Shown in pieces: positions 1-6,666 of a DNA stretch of 9,648 nt. Every line of letters begins with the position of its first letter. Position 1 is the stretch's first letter. The translations under genes were made by a program, and so were the position numbers. The DNA is from an uncultured Alphaproteobacteria bacterium. GTDB taxonomy: Bacteria; Pseudomonadota; Alphaproteobacteria; Reyranellales; Reyranellaceae. The notes beneath the pieces are model-generated. The model searched no databases, was not told where the DNA came from, and was given only the letters and a program-made list of their open reading frames with translations. The DNA lies in assembly GCA_903929895.1 (NCBI GenBank), contig CAIYWM010000511.1, positions 1-9,648 of the forward strand, in the 5' to 3' direction.

Positions 1-876
1 ATGGACACCTGCTACGCCTACGGCCAGAACCCGAGCCTGCTGCGCGAGCGCTATCTAGAGGCGCATGACCTGGTGAAGCGGGCCTGGACCGAGAAGGACA
101 CGTTCGCCTTCAACGGCCGCTACAACCAGCAGCGTTACGTCAACATCTGGCCGCGCCCGATCCAGAACGACCCGCACCCGCCGATCTGGATTCCCGGCGG
201 CGGCTCGGTCGAAACGTGGCGCTGGTGCGCCGAGATGGACTACGTCTACTGCTATCTCTCGTACTACGGCTACAAGGCCGGCCTCACGACGATGCAGGGC
301 TTCTGGAACGAGATGGAGAAGCTCGGCAAGGACCGCAATCCCTACCGCGCGGGCTTCCTGCAGTTCGTCGGGGTGGCCGAAAGCCGCCAGCAGGCGCTCG
401 ACCTCTACACCGAGCCCGCCGAGTACTTCTATGGCCGTTGCCTGCATGTCGATGCCCGCTTCGCGACGCCGCCCGGCTACACGACCGAGGCCACCCAGCG
501 CGCCGGCATCCAGAGCATGGTGAGCAAGGCGGCCAACACCGCGAGCTATTCCAGCAAGCTCAGCCTGAAGGCCACCAACATGAAGGACATCGTGGACGGC
601 GGCTACGTCATCGTCGGCTCGCCCGACGAGGTGGTGGAGCAGATCCGGCACGTGGCCACCAGCCTCAACGTCGGCCATCTCATGCTGCTGCTGCAGTACG
701 GCAACATGAGCAAGGACACGACCAAGTACAACACGCGCCTGTTTGCCGAAAAGGTGATGCCGAAGGTCAAGGACCTGTTCGGCGAGTGGGAGGACAAGTG
801 GTGGCCCAAGCCGATGGCCAAGGGCCAGCGCGCAGCGGTTCCCGCTTTCCGCCCGCAGACCGTCGCGGCGGAGTAG
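1..876 (+). CDS. LLM-class flavin-dependent oxidoreductase, 5'-truncated by window edge
   Basis: Bacterial luciferase-like monooxygenase; members use reduced FMN and O2 to oxidise an organic substrate in the cytoplasm. The visible 291 residues carry family hallmarks: an Asn-Pro then Arg-Glu-Arg segment near residues 10-17, the WPRPIQ and HPPIWIPGGGS stretch at about residues 50-69 (a conserved part of the TIM-barrel fold), and the C-terminal GSPDEVVEQIRH motif at about 207-218, where many relatives read G(S/T)P(E/D)xVxxxI. Family members of this kind are usually about 370-400 residues, so roughly the first 100 (including the first flavin-site strands) lie before the window. The ATG at position 1 is therefore probably an internal Met and not the start. 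The gene ends in TAG, 4 nt before the TTG start of the alpha/beta hydrolase, implying one operon. The substrate is unknown. Confidence 0.9.
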   Translation: MDTCYAYGQNPSLLRERYLEAHDLVKRAWTEKDTFAFNGRYNQQRYVNIWPRPIQNDPHPPIWIPGGGSVETWRWCAEMDYVYCYLSYYGYKAGLTTMQGFWNEMEKLGKDRNPYRAGFLQFVGVAESRQQALDLYTEPAEYFYGRCLHVDARFATPPGYTTEATQRAGIQSMVSKAANTASYSSKLSLKATNMKDIVDGGYVIVGSPDEVVEQIRHVATSLNVGHLMLLLQYGNMSKDTTKYNTRLFAEKVMPKVKDLFGEWEDKWWPKPMAKGQRAAVPAFRPQTVAAE

Positions 877-880
877 AGCC

Positions 881-1672
881 TTGTCCGAACCCGTGACCAC
901 GACGATCGACGTCAACGGCCATTCCTGCCGCGTCTGGACCAAGGGGAGTGGCCCCCGGCTGGGCTTCCTGGCGGGCCTCGGCGGCCTGCCGCGCTGGCTG
1001 CCCTTCCTCGACAGGCTCGCCGAGAGCCGGACGGTGATCGCCCCGTCCCTGCCCGGCTATCCCGGTGCGACGGGGCACACCGAGCTCGACACCCATCTCG
1101 ACTGGGTCCTGGCCGTGCGGCAGATCGTCGACGGAACAGGCCTCGCCGGGGCCGACCTGGTCGGCGCCTCGGTCGGCGGGGCCTTCGCCGCCGAAATGGC
1201 GGCGATCTTCCCCCGCCATGTCGGCCGGCTCGTGCTGATCGCCCCCTTCGGCCTGTTCGACGACCAGGAGCCGGCGGCGGACCCCTGGGCGCAGCGCAAG
1301 GACGTGCTGCCCGGTCTGATGTGCGCCGATGCCGCCAACTGGAACGAACTGGTCGCCCCACCCGAGGGCGCCAATTCGGTGGAATGGCCGATCGAGATGA
1401 CAAGGGCGTCCGAAGCCGCCGCACGGGCCTTCTGGCCGTTGGGGAACACGCGCCTCGAGAAGCGGCTGGGGCTGATCTCGGCGCCGACCCTGATCCTGTG
1501 GGGCGACCGCGACGCCATCCTGCCGCCCGGCTATGCCGGCAAATTCGTCCAGGGGATCAACAAGGGAATCAAAGGCCCGGCCCGGGTCGAAACGGTGGAG
1601 AATGCCGGCCATCTGGCCTATCTCGACCAGCCCGACGCGGTCGCGAGGGCCATATTGGGCCATTTTGCCTGA
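881..1672 (+). CDS. alpha/beta hydrolase fold protein
   Basis: A 263-residue cytoplasmic serine hydrolase of the alpha/beta fold, near the usual length. The nucleophile elbow is GASVG with Ser97; the acid is probably Asp211 in the strand LILWGDRD followed by Pro residues, and the base His244 in NAGHLAYLDQP, the usual order Ser-Asp-His. The common HGxG oxyanion motif is replaced by AGLGG at 31-35. The start is TTG at 881: GGAG at 870-873 sits 7 nt upstream, whereas the next in-frame alternative, GTG at 893, is too far from it. It follows the monooxygenase by 4 nt, overlapping its ribosome binding site with that gene's end, so the two are probably co-translated. Hydrolases next to luciferase-like monooxygenases often act on the oxidised product (inference). 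It could be an esterase, C-C hydrolase or haloperoxidase-like enzyme. Confidence 0.9.
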   Translation: MSEPVTTTIDVNGHSCRVWTKGSGPRLGFLAGLGGLPRWLPFLDRLAESRTVIAPSLPGYPGATGHTELDTHLDWVLAVRQIVDGTGLAGADLVGASVGGAFAAEMAAIFPRHVGRLVLIAPFGLFDDQEPAADPWAQRKDVLPGLMCADAANWNELVAPPEGANSVEWPIEMTRASEAAARAFWPLGNTRLEKRLGLISAPTLILWGDRDAILPPGYAGKFVQGINKGIKGPARVETVENAGHLAYLDQPDAVARAILGHFA

Positions 1673-1692
1673 CAGGCTCACGCCCTTGGAGG

Positions 1693-1720
1693 TTGCTTCG
1701 CCGGTTCGGATCGCTATTGT
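1693..1720 (+). promoter_or_regulatory. candidate sigma70-type promoter for the exported protein at 1754
   Basis: TTGCTT at 1693-1698 and TATTGT at 1715-1720 are separated by 16 nt. Each matches the consensus only partly (first three bases of the -35; four of six in the -10). The short gap after the hydrolase stop and the separate, terminator-closed gene downstream make a promoter here sensible. A 6-bp inverted repeat (CGCCGG at 1699-1704, CCGGCG at 1721-1726) brackets the -10 box; at this GC content it may be chance. Confidence 0.35.
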
Positions 1721-1753
1721 CCGGCGCGTTAGGGTTTTGCGAGGTAAACGGCA

Positions 1754-2353
1754 ATGACGATCCGTTCGATGAAGATGACCGCAGGCGCTTCCCTGTTCGC
1801 AGCCGTTCTGGCGATCGGCGCGAGCCTGCCCGAGCGGCAGGCATCGGCCCAGGTGAGGCCCGTGCCGCGCGAAGGCGTGGCCTTCAACGACGTGGTCACC
1901 CAGCGGGTCAAGATCGAGTCGGTCGACACCGAGAGCCGCACCGTGGCCTTCACCCTGCCGAACGGCCAGCTCGTGATCCTGCCCGCGGCCGACAGCGTCA
2001 AGAACCTGGATGCGATCGACGATGGCACGATGGCCAACATCACCTATTCCGAGGTGATCACCATGCTGAACCTGCGCCAGAAGGGCCCCGGCGCCCAGCT
2101 CGCCCGCAAGGATCAGATGAGCCAGACCGCGAACCAGACCGACGTCGAGGCCGGCCGCTTCACCCTCACGGTGGTCGGGGTCGACCTCACCAAGAATACG
2201 GTCTCGGTCATCGATGGCCGCGGCGGCGCGGTCCGCACCTATGCCGCCAACTCGATCGCCAAGCAGGACATGCTGAAGAAGATCAAGGTCGGTGACGTCG
2301 TGATCGGCATGACGACGCCGCTGACGATCACGGCGATCTCGCCGGCGCGCTGA
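1754..2353 (+). CDS. exported beta-rich protein with a duplicated domain
   Basis: I do not recognise the family. The 199-residue product begins with a Sec signal peptide: positive residues (R4, K7), a hydrophobic core at about 10-24, and a probable cleavage after A30-S31-A32 before Gln33, so the mature protein should be periplasmic. The rest has no membrane segment and reads as short beta strands. Residues 51-104 and 136-192 resemble each other: each has a Val-Asp turn, then TV, a Gly turn, an A-A-(D/N)-S-(V/I) stretch, an Asp, and an aliphatic-x-x-G step. This suggests two copies of a small beta domain joined by a Gln/Asn/Ala-rich linker (105-135). The start is ATG at 1754 with GAGG at 1741-1744; later Met codons at 1769 and 1775 would spoil the n-region. 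It is a single-gene unit ended by the terminator at 2373-2398. Confidence 0.8.
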   Translation: MTIRSMKMTAGASLFAAVLAIGASLPERQASAQVRPVPREGVAFNDVVTQRVKIESVDTESRTVAFTLPNGQLVILPAADSVKNLDAIDDGTMANITYSEVITMLNLRQKGPGAQLARKDQMSQTANQTDVEAGRFTLTVVGVDLTKNTVSVIDGRGGAVRTYAANSIAKQDMLKKIKVGDVVIGMTTPLTITAISPAR

Positions 2354-2372
2354 TCTCTCCTCACCGACGTTC

Positions 2373-2398
2373 AAACGGCCGGCATACGCCGGCCGTTT
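2373..2398 (+). terminator. intrinsic terminator after the exported protein gene
   Basis: A perfect 11-bp stem (AAACGGCCGGC at 2373-2383 and its complement at 2388-2398) closes a 4-nt ATAC loop and is followed by the T-rich tail TTTTCTTTT ending at 2404. It lies 20 nt after the stop at 2353. It also sits 13 nt beyond the stop of the convergent DUF427 gene; in that direction only three Ts follow the stem, so it would work less well for the minus-strand operon. Confidence 0.85.
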
Positions 2399-2410
2399 TC
2401 TTTTGGAGTG

Positions 2411-2692
2411 TCAGCAAACCCTGACGTCGTTCCAGAAGCCGATCCAATGATCGACCGGCTGCATGCGCACCTGCGGCGCTTCATAGGACCAGGCGGCGCG
2501 CGCGCTGACCGCCTCACCCTCCACGACGTCATAGAACTGAACGCCGTGCGGACATTGCAGATCGCTGCCCGTCCTGGGCGTCTGCTTCAGCAAGTCCATG
2601 CGCACCGCTTCACGCGGGAAGTAGTGGTAGCCATCGACTTCCAGCGTGCGGTCGCTCTCGGCGATCACCTTGCCCTGCCACACGGCCTTCAT
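2411..2692 (-). CDS. DUF427 domain protein
   Basis: A 93-residue cytoplasmic protein of the DUF427 family (biochemical role not established). It shows the family order: an N-terminal W-x-G-x-x-(I/L)-A-E-S strand (W5 to S13), a YHYFPREAV segment at about 22-30 matching the conserved Tyr-Phe-Pro, a T-x-x-C region (here DLQCPHG, about 44-50), F-Y-D-V at about 53-56, and A-x-x-Y-x-x-P at about 67-73. The length is normal for a single-domain member. The start ATG at 2692 has an AAAGGGAAGG Shine-Dalgarno tract just upstream. It is the last gene of the minus-strand operon, 16 nt after the DUF899 stop, and converges on the terminator hairpin at 2373-2398. Confidence 0.85.
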   Translation of the reverse strand: MKAVWQGKVIAESDRTLEVDGYHYFPREAVRMDLLKQTPRTGSDLQCPHGVQFYDVVEGEAVSARAAWSYEAPQVRMQPVDHWIGFWNDVRVC

Positions 2693-2708
2693 GGGTGCCT
2701 TCCCTTTC

Positions 2709-3401
2709 TCAATACTGATCGCGGCGCTTCACCCAATCCATCGTGAAGGGAAGCTCCGACTCGTCCCGGCCCTTCGAGGTCAGATCCAGCAAGTGGTAAG
2801 CGCCGTTCAGCATGTCAACGCCGCGCGCGTAGGTCGAATAGGTGTGATAGATGGCGCCGTCGTCACCGCGGCGGAAGGCGCTGAACCCGGGCATCTCTCC
2901 CGGGCCGACCTTCATCGTCCCGAAATTGTAGTCCATCTCGGCTTCACCGGGCCGCGAACTCACGGCGTAGTCGAAGTTGAAGTCACTTTCTCCGGACGAC
3001 ACCCAACGGAAGCTCCAGCCCATCCGCCTGGCATACGTTCCGAGCGTCGCAAGCGGCGCGCGCGAGACCGCGACCAGCCCCGTGTCGCGATGCGCGAGAT
3101 GCACATCGATGCCGTTGAAGTTGTCGGCCCAGAAGGAGCAGCTCTTGCAGGCCTCGCTCCAGTCCGGGCCGAACATGAGATGATAGACCAGAAGCTGGCC
3201 ATGGCCACCGAACAGGTCGGCCAGGGCAACGCGGCCTTCCGGAGCCTCGAAGGAATAGCCCTTCTCGACCCGTTCCCAGGGCAGCGCGCGGCGCTGGCGT
3301 GACAGCTCATCGCGCAGCCGGGTGAACTCCTTCTCCTTGGCAAGGAAGTCGCGGCTGGCGGCAAGCCACTCCTAGTGGGTGACGACGGGGTGCGCGGTCA
3401 T
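2709..3401 (-). pseudogene. DUF899 thioredoxin-like protein, interrupted by TAG at codon 10
   Basis: The frame from ATG 3401 to TGA 2709 spans 230 codons, the usual DUF899 length. It is conserved end to end: a charged helix with E-K-E and R-L-R-D-E-L-S-R-x-R, ALPWERV, VALADLFGG, then MFGPDW with C85 and C88 (CKSC), SFWADNFNGIDVHLAHRD, RMGWSFRWVSS, HTYSTYARG and the C-terminal Asp-rich LDLTSKGRDE. These are hallmarks of the DUF899 redox-like family. The single fault is TAG at 3372-3374 (codon 10), directly before EWLAAS, where relatives have an ordinary residue such as Glu. The start is credible: GGGAGGA at 3406-3412 and an ATGA overlap with the upstream SRPBCC stop. After the TAG no ATG, GTG or TTG occurs until Met76 (3176), which has no Shine-Dalgarno and would lose the helix and first strand. 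It is either a recent nonsense mutation or a sequencing error. Confidence 0.8.
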
Positions 3402-3862
3402 GCGGTCCTCCCGAGAAAGGCGACAAGCTTGTCGAAGCTGCCGGCCCAGCCCTCCTGGTGGCAGGCGAAGTCTTCGGCATCGACAAACGGTCCATGAATC
3501 AGGATGAGCTCCGTGCGGTCGCCCAGGGCGCGCAGCTCGACCATCACCGTCGTCTCGTGGCCGCGTACCCGGTTGTAGTCGCCATCGGCGTGATGGGCCC
3601 AGGTGAACACAAGCCGCTCGGGCCGCGCGACCTCGAGATAGACGCCCGACGAAGCAAAGACGCCGCGCTCGTTGCGTCCATCGATTCGCCAGGCGCCGCC
3701 GCGCCTTGCATCGACCTCGCACAGCGTGATCTCCACGCCCGGGGGGCACATCCACCGCACGAATTGGTCGCGGTTCACCCAGGCGTCGAACACGCGCTCA
3801 CGCGGCGCGTCGAAGATCCGGCTGAGGTGCAGCGTGTTGTTATCGAGCCTTGCGTCGGGCAT
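3398..3862 (-). CDS. SRPBCC / AHSA1-like domain protein
   Basis: A 154-residue cytoplasmic START-like protein of the AHSA1 type (activator of Hsp90 ATPase homologue C-terminal fold). It has the typical N-terminal strand plus FDAPRERVFDAW helix (about 17-28), an F-V-R-W-M-C-P-P-G segment (34-42), D-x-R-x-G-G-x-W-R (51-59), the central E-V-x-x-P-E-R-L-V-F-T-W strand (77-88), and the C-terminal H-Q-E-G-W-x-x-x-x-D-K-L helix (135-146). This fold makes a hydrophobic pocket; no ligand can be deduced. I chose ATG at 3862: GAAAGGAAAG lies just upstream, while the ATG at 3892 adds ten non-conserved residues lying fully inside arsR. It overlaps arsR by 23 nt and its TGA overlaps the DUF899 ATG (ATGA), so translation is probably coupled. 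ArsR–SRPBCC pairs are common in proteobacteria. Confidence 0.88.
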   Translation of the reverse strand: MPDARLDNNTLHLSRIFDAPRERVFDAWVNRDQFVRWMCPPGVEITLCEVDARRGGAWRIDGRNERGVFASSGVYLEVARPERLVFTWAHHADGDYNRVRGHETTVMVELRALGDRTELILIHGPFVDAEDFACHQEGWAGSFDKLVAFLGRTA

Positions 3863-4208
3863 CTGACTTTCCTTTCGTCGGCTTGGGATCATCGGGTTCG
3901 GTGCTCTTCAGGAAAGCGTCGAGCCGGTCGAAGCTCGCCTCCCAGAACTTGCGGTAGTGGTCGATCCAGTCCGCCGCCGCGCGCAGCCCCTCGCCCCGCA
4001 GTTCGCAGCGGCGCCACTGCGCCTCGGTATGGCGTTCGATCAGCCCCGCCTCGGTCAGCACCTTGAGATGGCGCGACACGGCCGGCAGCGACATGTCGAA
4101 AGGCTCGGCCAGTTCGCCGACCGTGGCACCGCCACTGGCGAGCCGCGCGAGGATGGCGCGCCGCGTTGGATCCGCGAGGGCCGAGAAGGTCTGGGAGAGA
4201 GAATCCAT
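3840..4208 (-). CDS. ArsR/SmtB-family winged-helix transcriptional regulator
   Basis: A 122-residue dimeric DNA-binding repressor. ALADPTRRAIL at 10-20 is the family signature, followed by the helix-turn-helix TVGELAEPFDMSLPAVSRHLKVL at about 29-51 (recognition helix 40-51), then the AGLIERHTE wing at 54-62. The ELCVCD metal site of ArsR/SmtB is absent (ELAEPFD instead, and only one Cys, C68), so metal sensing is unlikely; it belongs to the group paired with SRPBCC proteins. The C-terminus is an unusual basic Lys/Arg/Pro tail (about 105-122) whose codons overlap the next gene. The ATG at 4208 has no Shine-Dalgarno and lies 6 nt from a -10 box, so the mRNA is probably leaderless. The palindrome at 4208-4229 is the likely autoregulatory operator. 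It is the first gene of the four-gene operon down to 2411. Confidence 0.92.
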   Translation of the reverse strand: MDSLSQTFSALADPTRRAILARLASGGATVGELAEPFDMSLPAVSRHLKVLTEAGLIERHTEAQWRRCELRGEGLRAAADWIDHYRKFWEASFDRLDAFLKSTEPDDPKPTKGKSDARRKAR

Positions 4209-4229
4209 ATTTAACTTATATGTTAAATA
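4208..4229 (-). promoter_or_regulatory. inverted-repeat operator overlapping the arsR start
   Basis: TATTTAAC at 4208-4215 and GTTAAATA at 4222-4229 form a perfect 8-bp inverted repeat with a 6-nt centre (TTATAT) that is itself symmetric at its inner four bases. It is strikingly AT-rich in GC-rich DNA, covers the -10 box and touches the first base of the arsR ATG. Size and placement fit an ArsR dimer site that blocks RNA polymerase; binding itself is inferred. Confidence 0.7.
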
Positions 4230-4243
4230 CAGAAGTTGTTCAA
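4215..4243 (-). promoter_or_regulatory. arsR operon promoter (leaderless transcript predicted)
   Basis: On the minus strand TTGAAC (4243-4238) and TATAAG (4220-4215) are 17 nt apart; the -10 matches five of six consensus bases and the -35 four of six. Only 6 nt separate the -10 from the arsR ATG (4208-4206), so transcription should begin at or within a base or two of the A of the start codon. The lack of any Shine-Dalgarno before that ATG agrees with a leaderless mRNA. Confidence 0.65.
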
Positions 4244-4304
4244 GCGATTACCTCCCGCGTCATCGACCCGCGGGATTGCGCCAGCGCATCATCTCGGTAC
4301 GAGA

Positions 4305-4333
4305 TTGCAGGGCGTGGCGGCGACTCCTATGAA
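4305..4333 (+). promoter_or_regulatory. candidate promoter of the thioesterase gene
   Basis: TTGCAG at 4305-4310 and TATGAA at 4328-4333 are 17 nt apart. The -10 matches four of six bases and the -35 three. A start near 4340 would leave a short leader holding GGAG at 4348-4351. An inverted repeat, ATCTCG-GTA-CGAGAT (4291-4305), abuts the -35 box and could bind a regulator. Confidence 0.35.
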
Positions 4334-4360
4334 AGCGCGCCCCACACGGAGTTGAAGCGA

Positions 4361-5134
4361 ATGGAGTCGATCTACCGCGTCGAAGGCGCGATTGCCGAAA
4401 CGAGCGTGTTCGCCGGCGGGCCGTGGAGCCCTAAGCTGCAGCACGGCGCGGCGCCCTCGTCGCTGGTCTGCTGGGCGGTCGAGCATCTGCCCTCACCGGT
4501 GCCGATGCGCGTCGCGCGCCTCACCGTCGATCTGATGCGGCCGGTACCCGTGGCACCGCTCACGATCGAGACGGCGATCGTCCGCGAAGGCCGCAAGATC
4601 CAGCTCGTGTCGGTGCGCCTGCTGGCCGACGGCGCGGAGGTGGTGCGGGCAAGCGCGCTGCGCATCCGCATCGATCCGAAGGAGATGCCGGCGATCGCCA
4701 ACGGGCCACCGGTCGAGCTTCCGACGCCCGAGCATTGCAGGCCACCCGACTTCTTCGCGACCGAAACCCCGTTCCTCAAAGGCATCGAGATGCGCACCGC
4801 CAAGGGCGGCTTCCGCATCCCCGGCCCTGCGGCCGTCTGGTATCGTGCGACGCGGCCCATCGTGGAGGGCGCGGTGATCTCGCCGCTGATGCGGGCGGTC
4901 ATCGCCGCCGACTTCTGCAACGGCACCTCGTCGGTCTTCGACATGAGCGACTGGACGTTCATCAACGCCGACCTGACCGTCAGCCTCGGTCGCGAGCCGG
5001 TCGGAGAGTGGGTGTTGCTCGACGCAGAGACCTGGATCGGCCCGGACTCGGTCGGCATCGCCGCCGCGCGGCTCGCCGACCGGCAGGGCTATTTCGGCCG
5101 CGCCGTGCAGAGCATCATCTTCGAGAAGCGCTGA
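4361..5134 (+). CDS. acyl-CoA thioesterase-like double hot-dog protein
   Basis: A 257-residue protein resembling the TesB-like thioesterase family (4HBT_3 type), which hydrolyse acyl-CoA thioesters in the cytoplasm. The N-terminal half has W-S-P-K-L-Q-H-G-A-A-P-S-S-L (about 22-35), where relatives read (N/G)GG-x-x-A-x-L, then a hot-dog strand set with RLTVDLMRPVPVAPLTIET and the RxGRKIQLVSVRLLADG strand pair (about 52-93). The C-terminal half has AAVWYRA and a region ending with A-D-F-C-N-G-T-S-S, F-I-N-A-D-L-T-V-S-L and WVLLDAETWIG, the second hot-dog with the typical N-x-D-L-T. The ATG at 4361 has GGAG at 4348-4351; the open frame runs further upstream to 4166 but there antisense to arsR. 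It is divergent from arsR and convergent with cysS. Whether it hydrolyses a particular acyl-CoA is unknown. Confidence 0.85.
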   Translation: MESIYRVEGAIAETSVFAGGPWSPKLQHGAAPSSLVCWAVEHLPSPVPMRVARLTVDLMRPVPVAPLTIETAIVREGRKIQLVSVRLLADGAEVVRASALRIRIDPKEMPAIANGPPVELPTPEHCRPPDFFATETPFLKGIEMRTAKGGFRIPGPAAVWYRATRPIVEGAVISPLMRAVIAADFCNGTSSVFDMSDWTFINADLTVSLGREPVGEWVLLDAETWIGPDSVGIAAARLADRQGYFGRAVQSIIFEKR

Positions 5135-5140
5135 GGCTCA

Positions 5141-5166
5141 TCGGAGCGCGCGGTGGCGCGCTCCGA
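5141..5166. terminator. symmetric hairpin between convergent thioesterase and cysS
   Basis: A perfect 11-bp stem (TCGGAGCGCGC at 5141-5151, complement at 5156-5166) closes a GGTG loop. It begins 6 nt after the thioesterase stop and ends 3 nt before the cysS stop, so it can serve both transcripts. No T-tract follows on either strand; it may act as a weak or factor-assisted terminator, or as a 3'-end-stabilising stem. Confidence 0.6.
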
Positions 5167-5169
5167 CAA

Positions 5170-6501
5170 TCAGCCGCGCTTCCAGGTCGTGCCCTTCGGG
5201 CCGTCCTCGAGGATCACGCCCTTGGCTTTCAGCTCGTCGCGGAGGCGGTCGGACTCCTTGAAGTCCTTGGCCTTGCGCGCCGCCTGACGGGCCTCGATGG
5301 CGGCCTCGATCTCACTATCGGAGGGACCATCGGCAGCCGCCGCCGGCGTCCAACGGAACCAGGCTTCCGGATCCTGCTGCAGCAGGCCGAGCACCGAGGC
5401 GCCCGCCTTCAGCTCCGACGGATCGCGCAATTGATGCAGCGCGCTGATTGCGAGCGGCGTGTTGAGATCGTCGGACAGCGCGTCCTCGACCGGCGCCGGG
5501 ATGGGCTTCTCCTCCAGCGCCTTCCCGCGCAACAGGCCGTACCAGCGGTCAAGGGTGCCCTTGGCTTGGGCCAGCCCCTCGGGCGTGAAGTCGAGCGGCT
5601 GGCGATACTGCGCCGACAGCAGCAGGAGGCGGATCACCTCGCCGGGATACTGGTCGAGCAGCTCGTGCACGGTGAAGAAATTGCCGAGCGACTTGCTCAT
5701 CTTCTCGCCGGAGATGTTCAGGAAGCCGTTGTGCATCCAGTACTTCGCCATGATGGCGTGACCGAAGGCGCTGCGGCTCTGGGCAATCTCGTTCTCGTGG
5801 TGCGGGAAGATCAGGTCGAGGCCGCCGGCATGGATGTCGAACGTCTCGCCGAGCAGCGCACCGCTCATGGCGGAGCACTCGATGTGCCAGCCCGGACGGC
5901 CGCGGCCCCACGGGCTCGGCCAGCCCGCCTGGGCGTCGGTCGAGGGCTTCCACAGGACGAAGTCGGCGGCGTCCTTCTTGTAGGGCGCAACCTCGACGCG
6001 GGCGCCGGCGATCAGCTCGTCATGCGAGCGGCGCGACAGCCGGCCGTAGTCTTCCATGCTGGGCACGTCGAACAGCACATGGCCTTCCGCTTCATAGGCA
6101 TGGCCACGGGCGACCAGCCGCTCGATCAGCGCGATCATCTCGCCCACATACTTCGTGGCGCGCGGCTCGACGTCCGGCGACAACGCCCCGAGGCGACCCA
6201 TGTCGCTCTGGTAGGCGGCGGCCGTACGCGCCGTCAGCGCGTCGATCGACTCCTTGTTCTCGGCGGCGCGCACCATGATCTTGTCGTCGATGTCCGTGAT
6301 GTTGCGGACGTAGGTGACACGCGGGTAGCGGCGCTTCAGCAGACGGTACAGCACGTCGAACACGACGACCGGCCGCGCATTGCCGATATGGACATAGTCG
6401 TAGACCGTGGGGCCGCAGACGTAGAGGCGCACATGCGCCGCATCGAGCGGCACGAACGGTTCTTTTTCGCGCGACAGCGTGTTGTAAACGACGAGGGACA
6501 T
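5170..6501 (-). CDS. cysS: cysteinyl-tRNA synthetase
   Basis: Class I aminoacyl-tRNA synthetase that charges tRNA-Cys with cysteine using ATP. It has the class I signatures HIGN at 38-41 (the HIGH motif) and KMSKS at 267-271. The zinc site that selects cysteine is complete: C29 in [10 protein letters not shown]209 in WHIECS, H234 and E238 in PHHENE, matching the E. coli positions almost exactly. At 443 residues it is slightly shorter than the E. coli enzyme (461). The C-terminal anticodon-binding region ends in the usual L-R-D-E-L-x-x-x-G-V-x-L-E-D, G-T-x-W-K-R pattern. ATG at 6501 has GGAG 8 nt upstream inside GGGAGAAGGGG. It is transcribed alone or with a possible small ORF upstream (6840-6667), and ends at the hairpin 5141-5166. 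Confidence 0.98.
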   Translation of the reverse strand: MSLVVYNTLSREKEPFVPLDAAHVRLYVCGPTVYDYVHIGNARPVVVFDVLYRLLKRRYPRVTYVRNITDIDDKIMVRAAENKESIDALTARTAAAYQSDMGRLGALSPDVEPRATKYVGEMIALIERLVARGHAYEAEGHVLFDVPSMEDYGRLSRRSHDELIAGARVEVAPYKKDAADFVLWKPSTDAQAGWPSPWGRGRPGWHIECSAMSGALLGETFDIHAGGLDLIFPHHENEIAQSRSAFGHAIMAKYWMHNGFLNISGEKMSKSLGNFFTVHELLDQYPGEVIRLLLLSAQYRQPLDFTPEGLAQAKGTLDRWYGLLRGKALEEKPIPAPVEDALSDDLNTPLAISALHQLRDPSELKAGASVLGLLQQDPEAWFRWTPAAAADGPSDSEIEAAIEARQAARKAKDFKESDRLRDELKAKGVILEDGPKGTTWKRG

Positions 6502-6666
6502 CGCCCCTTCTCCCGACTCAAAAACGAACGAAGGCTACTGCGGCCCGCCGGGCCTCAGGCCTCGATACATCGCGCGAGAGACGCGCCGGGGAGAAAGAAC
6601 TGCGACATGCGCGCAATCTATACGACCGGTTCCTACCGCGCAATTCGCCGCCCACGGCAATGCATT

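Noticed and set aside
1..3. ATG at position 1 as the true start of the monooxygenase
   Set aside because: The protein would lack the N-terminal quarter of the barrel expected for the family, and the context is mid-domain; the gene is cut by the window edge.
767..2374. Long minus-strand open frame of 535 codons opposite the hydrolase and the exported protein
   Set aside because: It is Arg/Asp/Gly/His-rich with no domain pattern, and lies antisense to two well-supported genes; such frames are common in high-GC DNA.
3372..3374. TAG in DUF899 as a pyrrolysine or other recoded codon
   Set aside because: No pyrrolysine genes or recoding structure are visible, the position is a non-catalytic N-terminal residue, and TAG ends other genes here.
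4166..4360. Upstream extension of the thioesterase frame
   Set aside because: It runs antisense into arsR across its promoter and has no family similarity; ATG 4361 has a proper ribosome binding site.
6617..6622. TATAGA on the minus strand as the cysS -10 box
   Set aside because: No well-spaced -35 partner was found and it would imply a leader of about 110 nt without visible structure; kept only as a remark.
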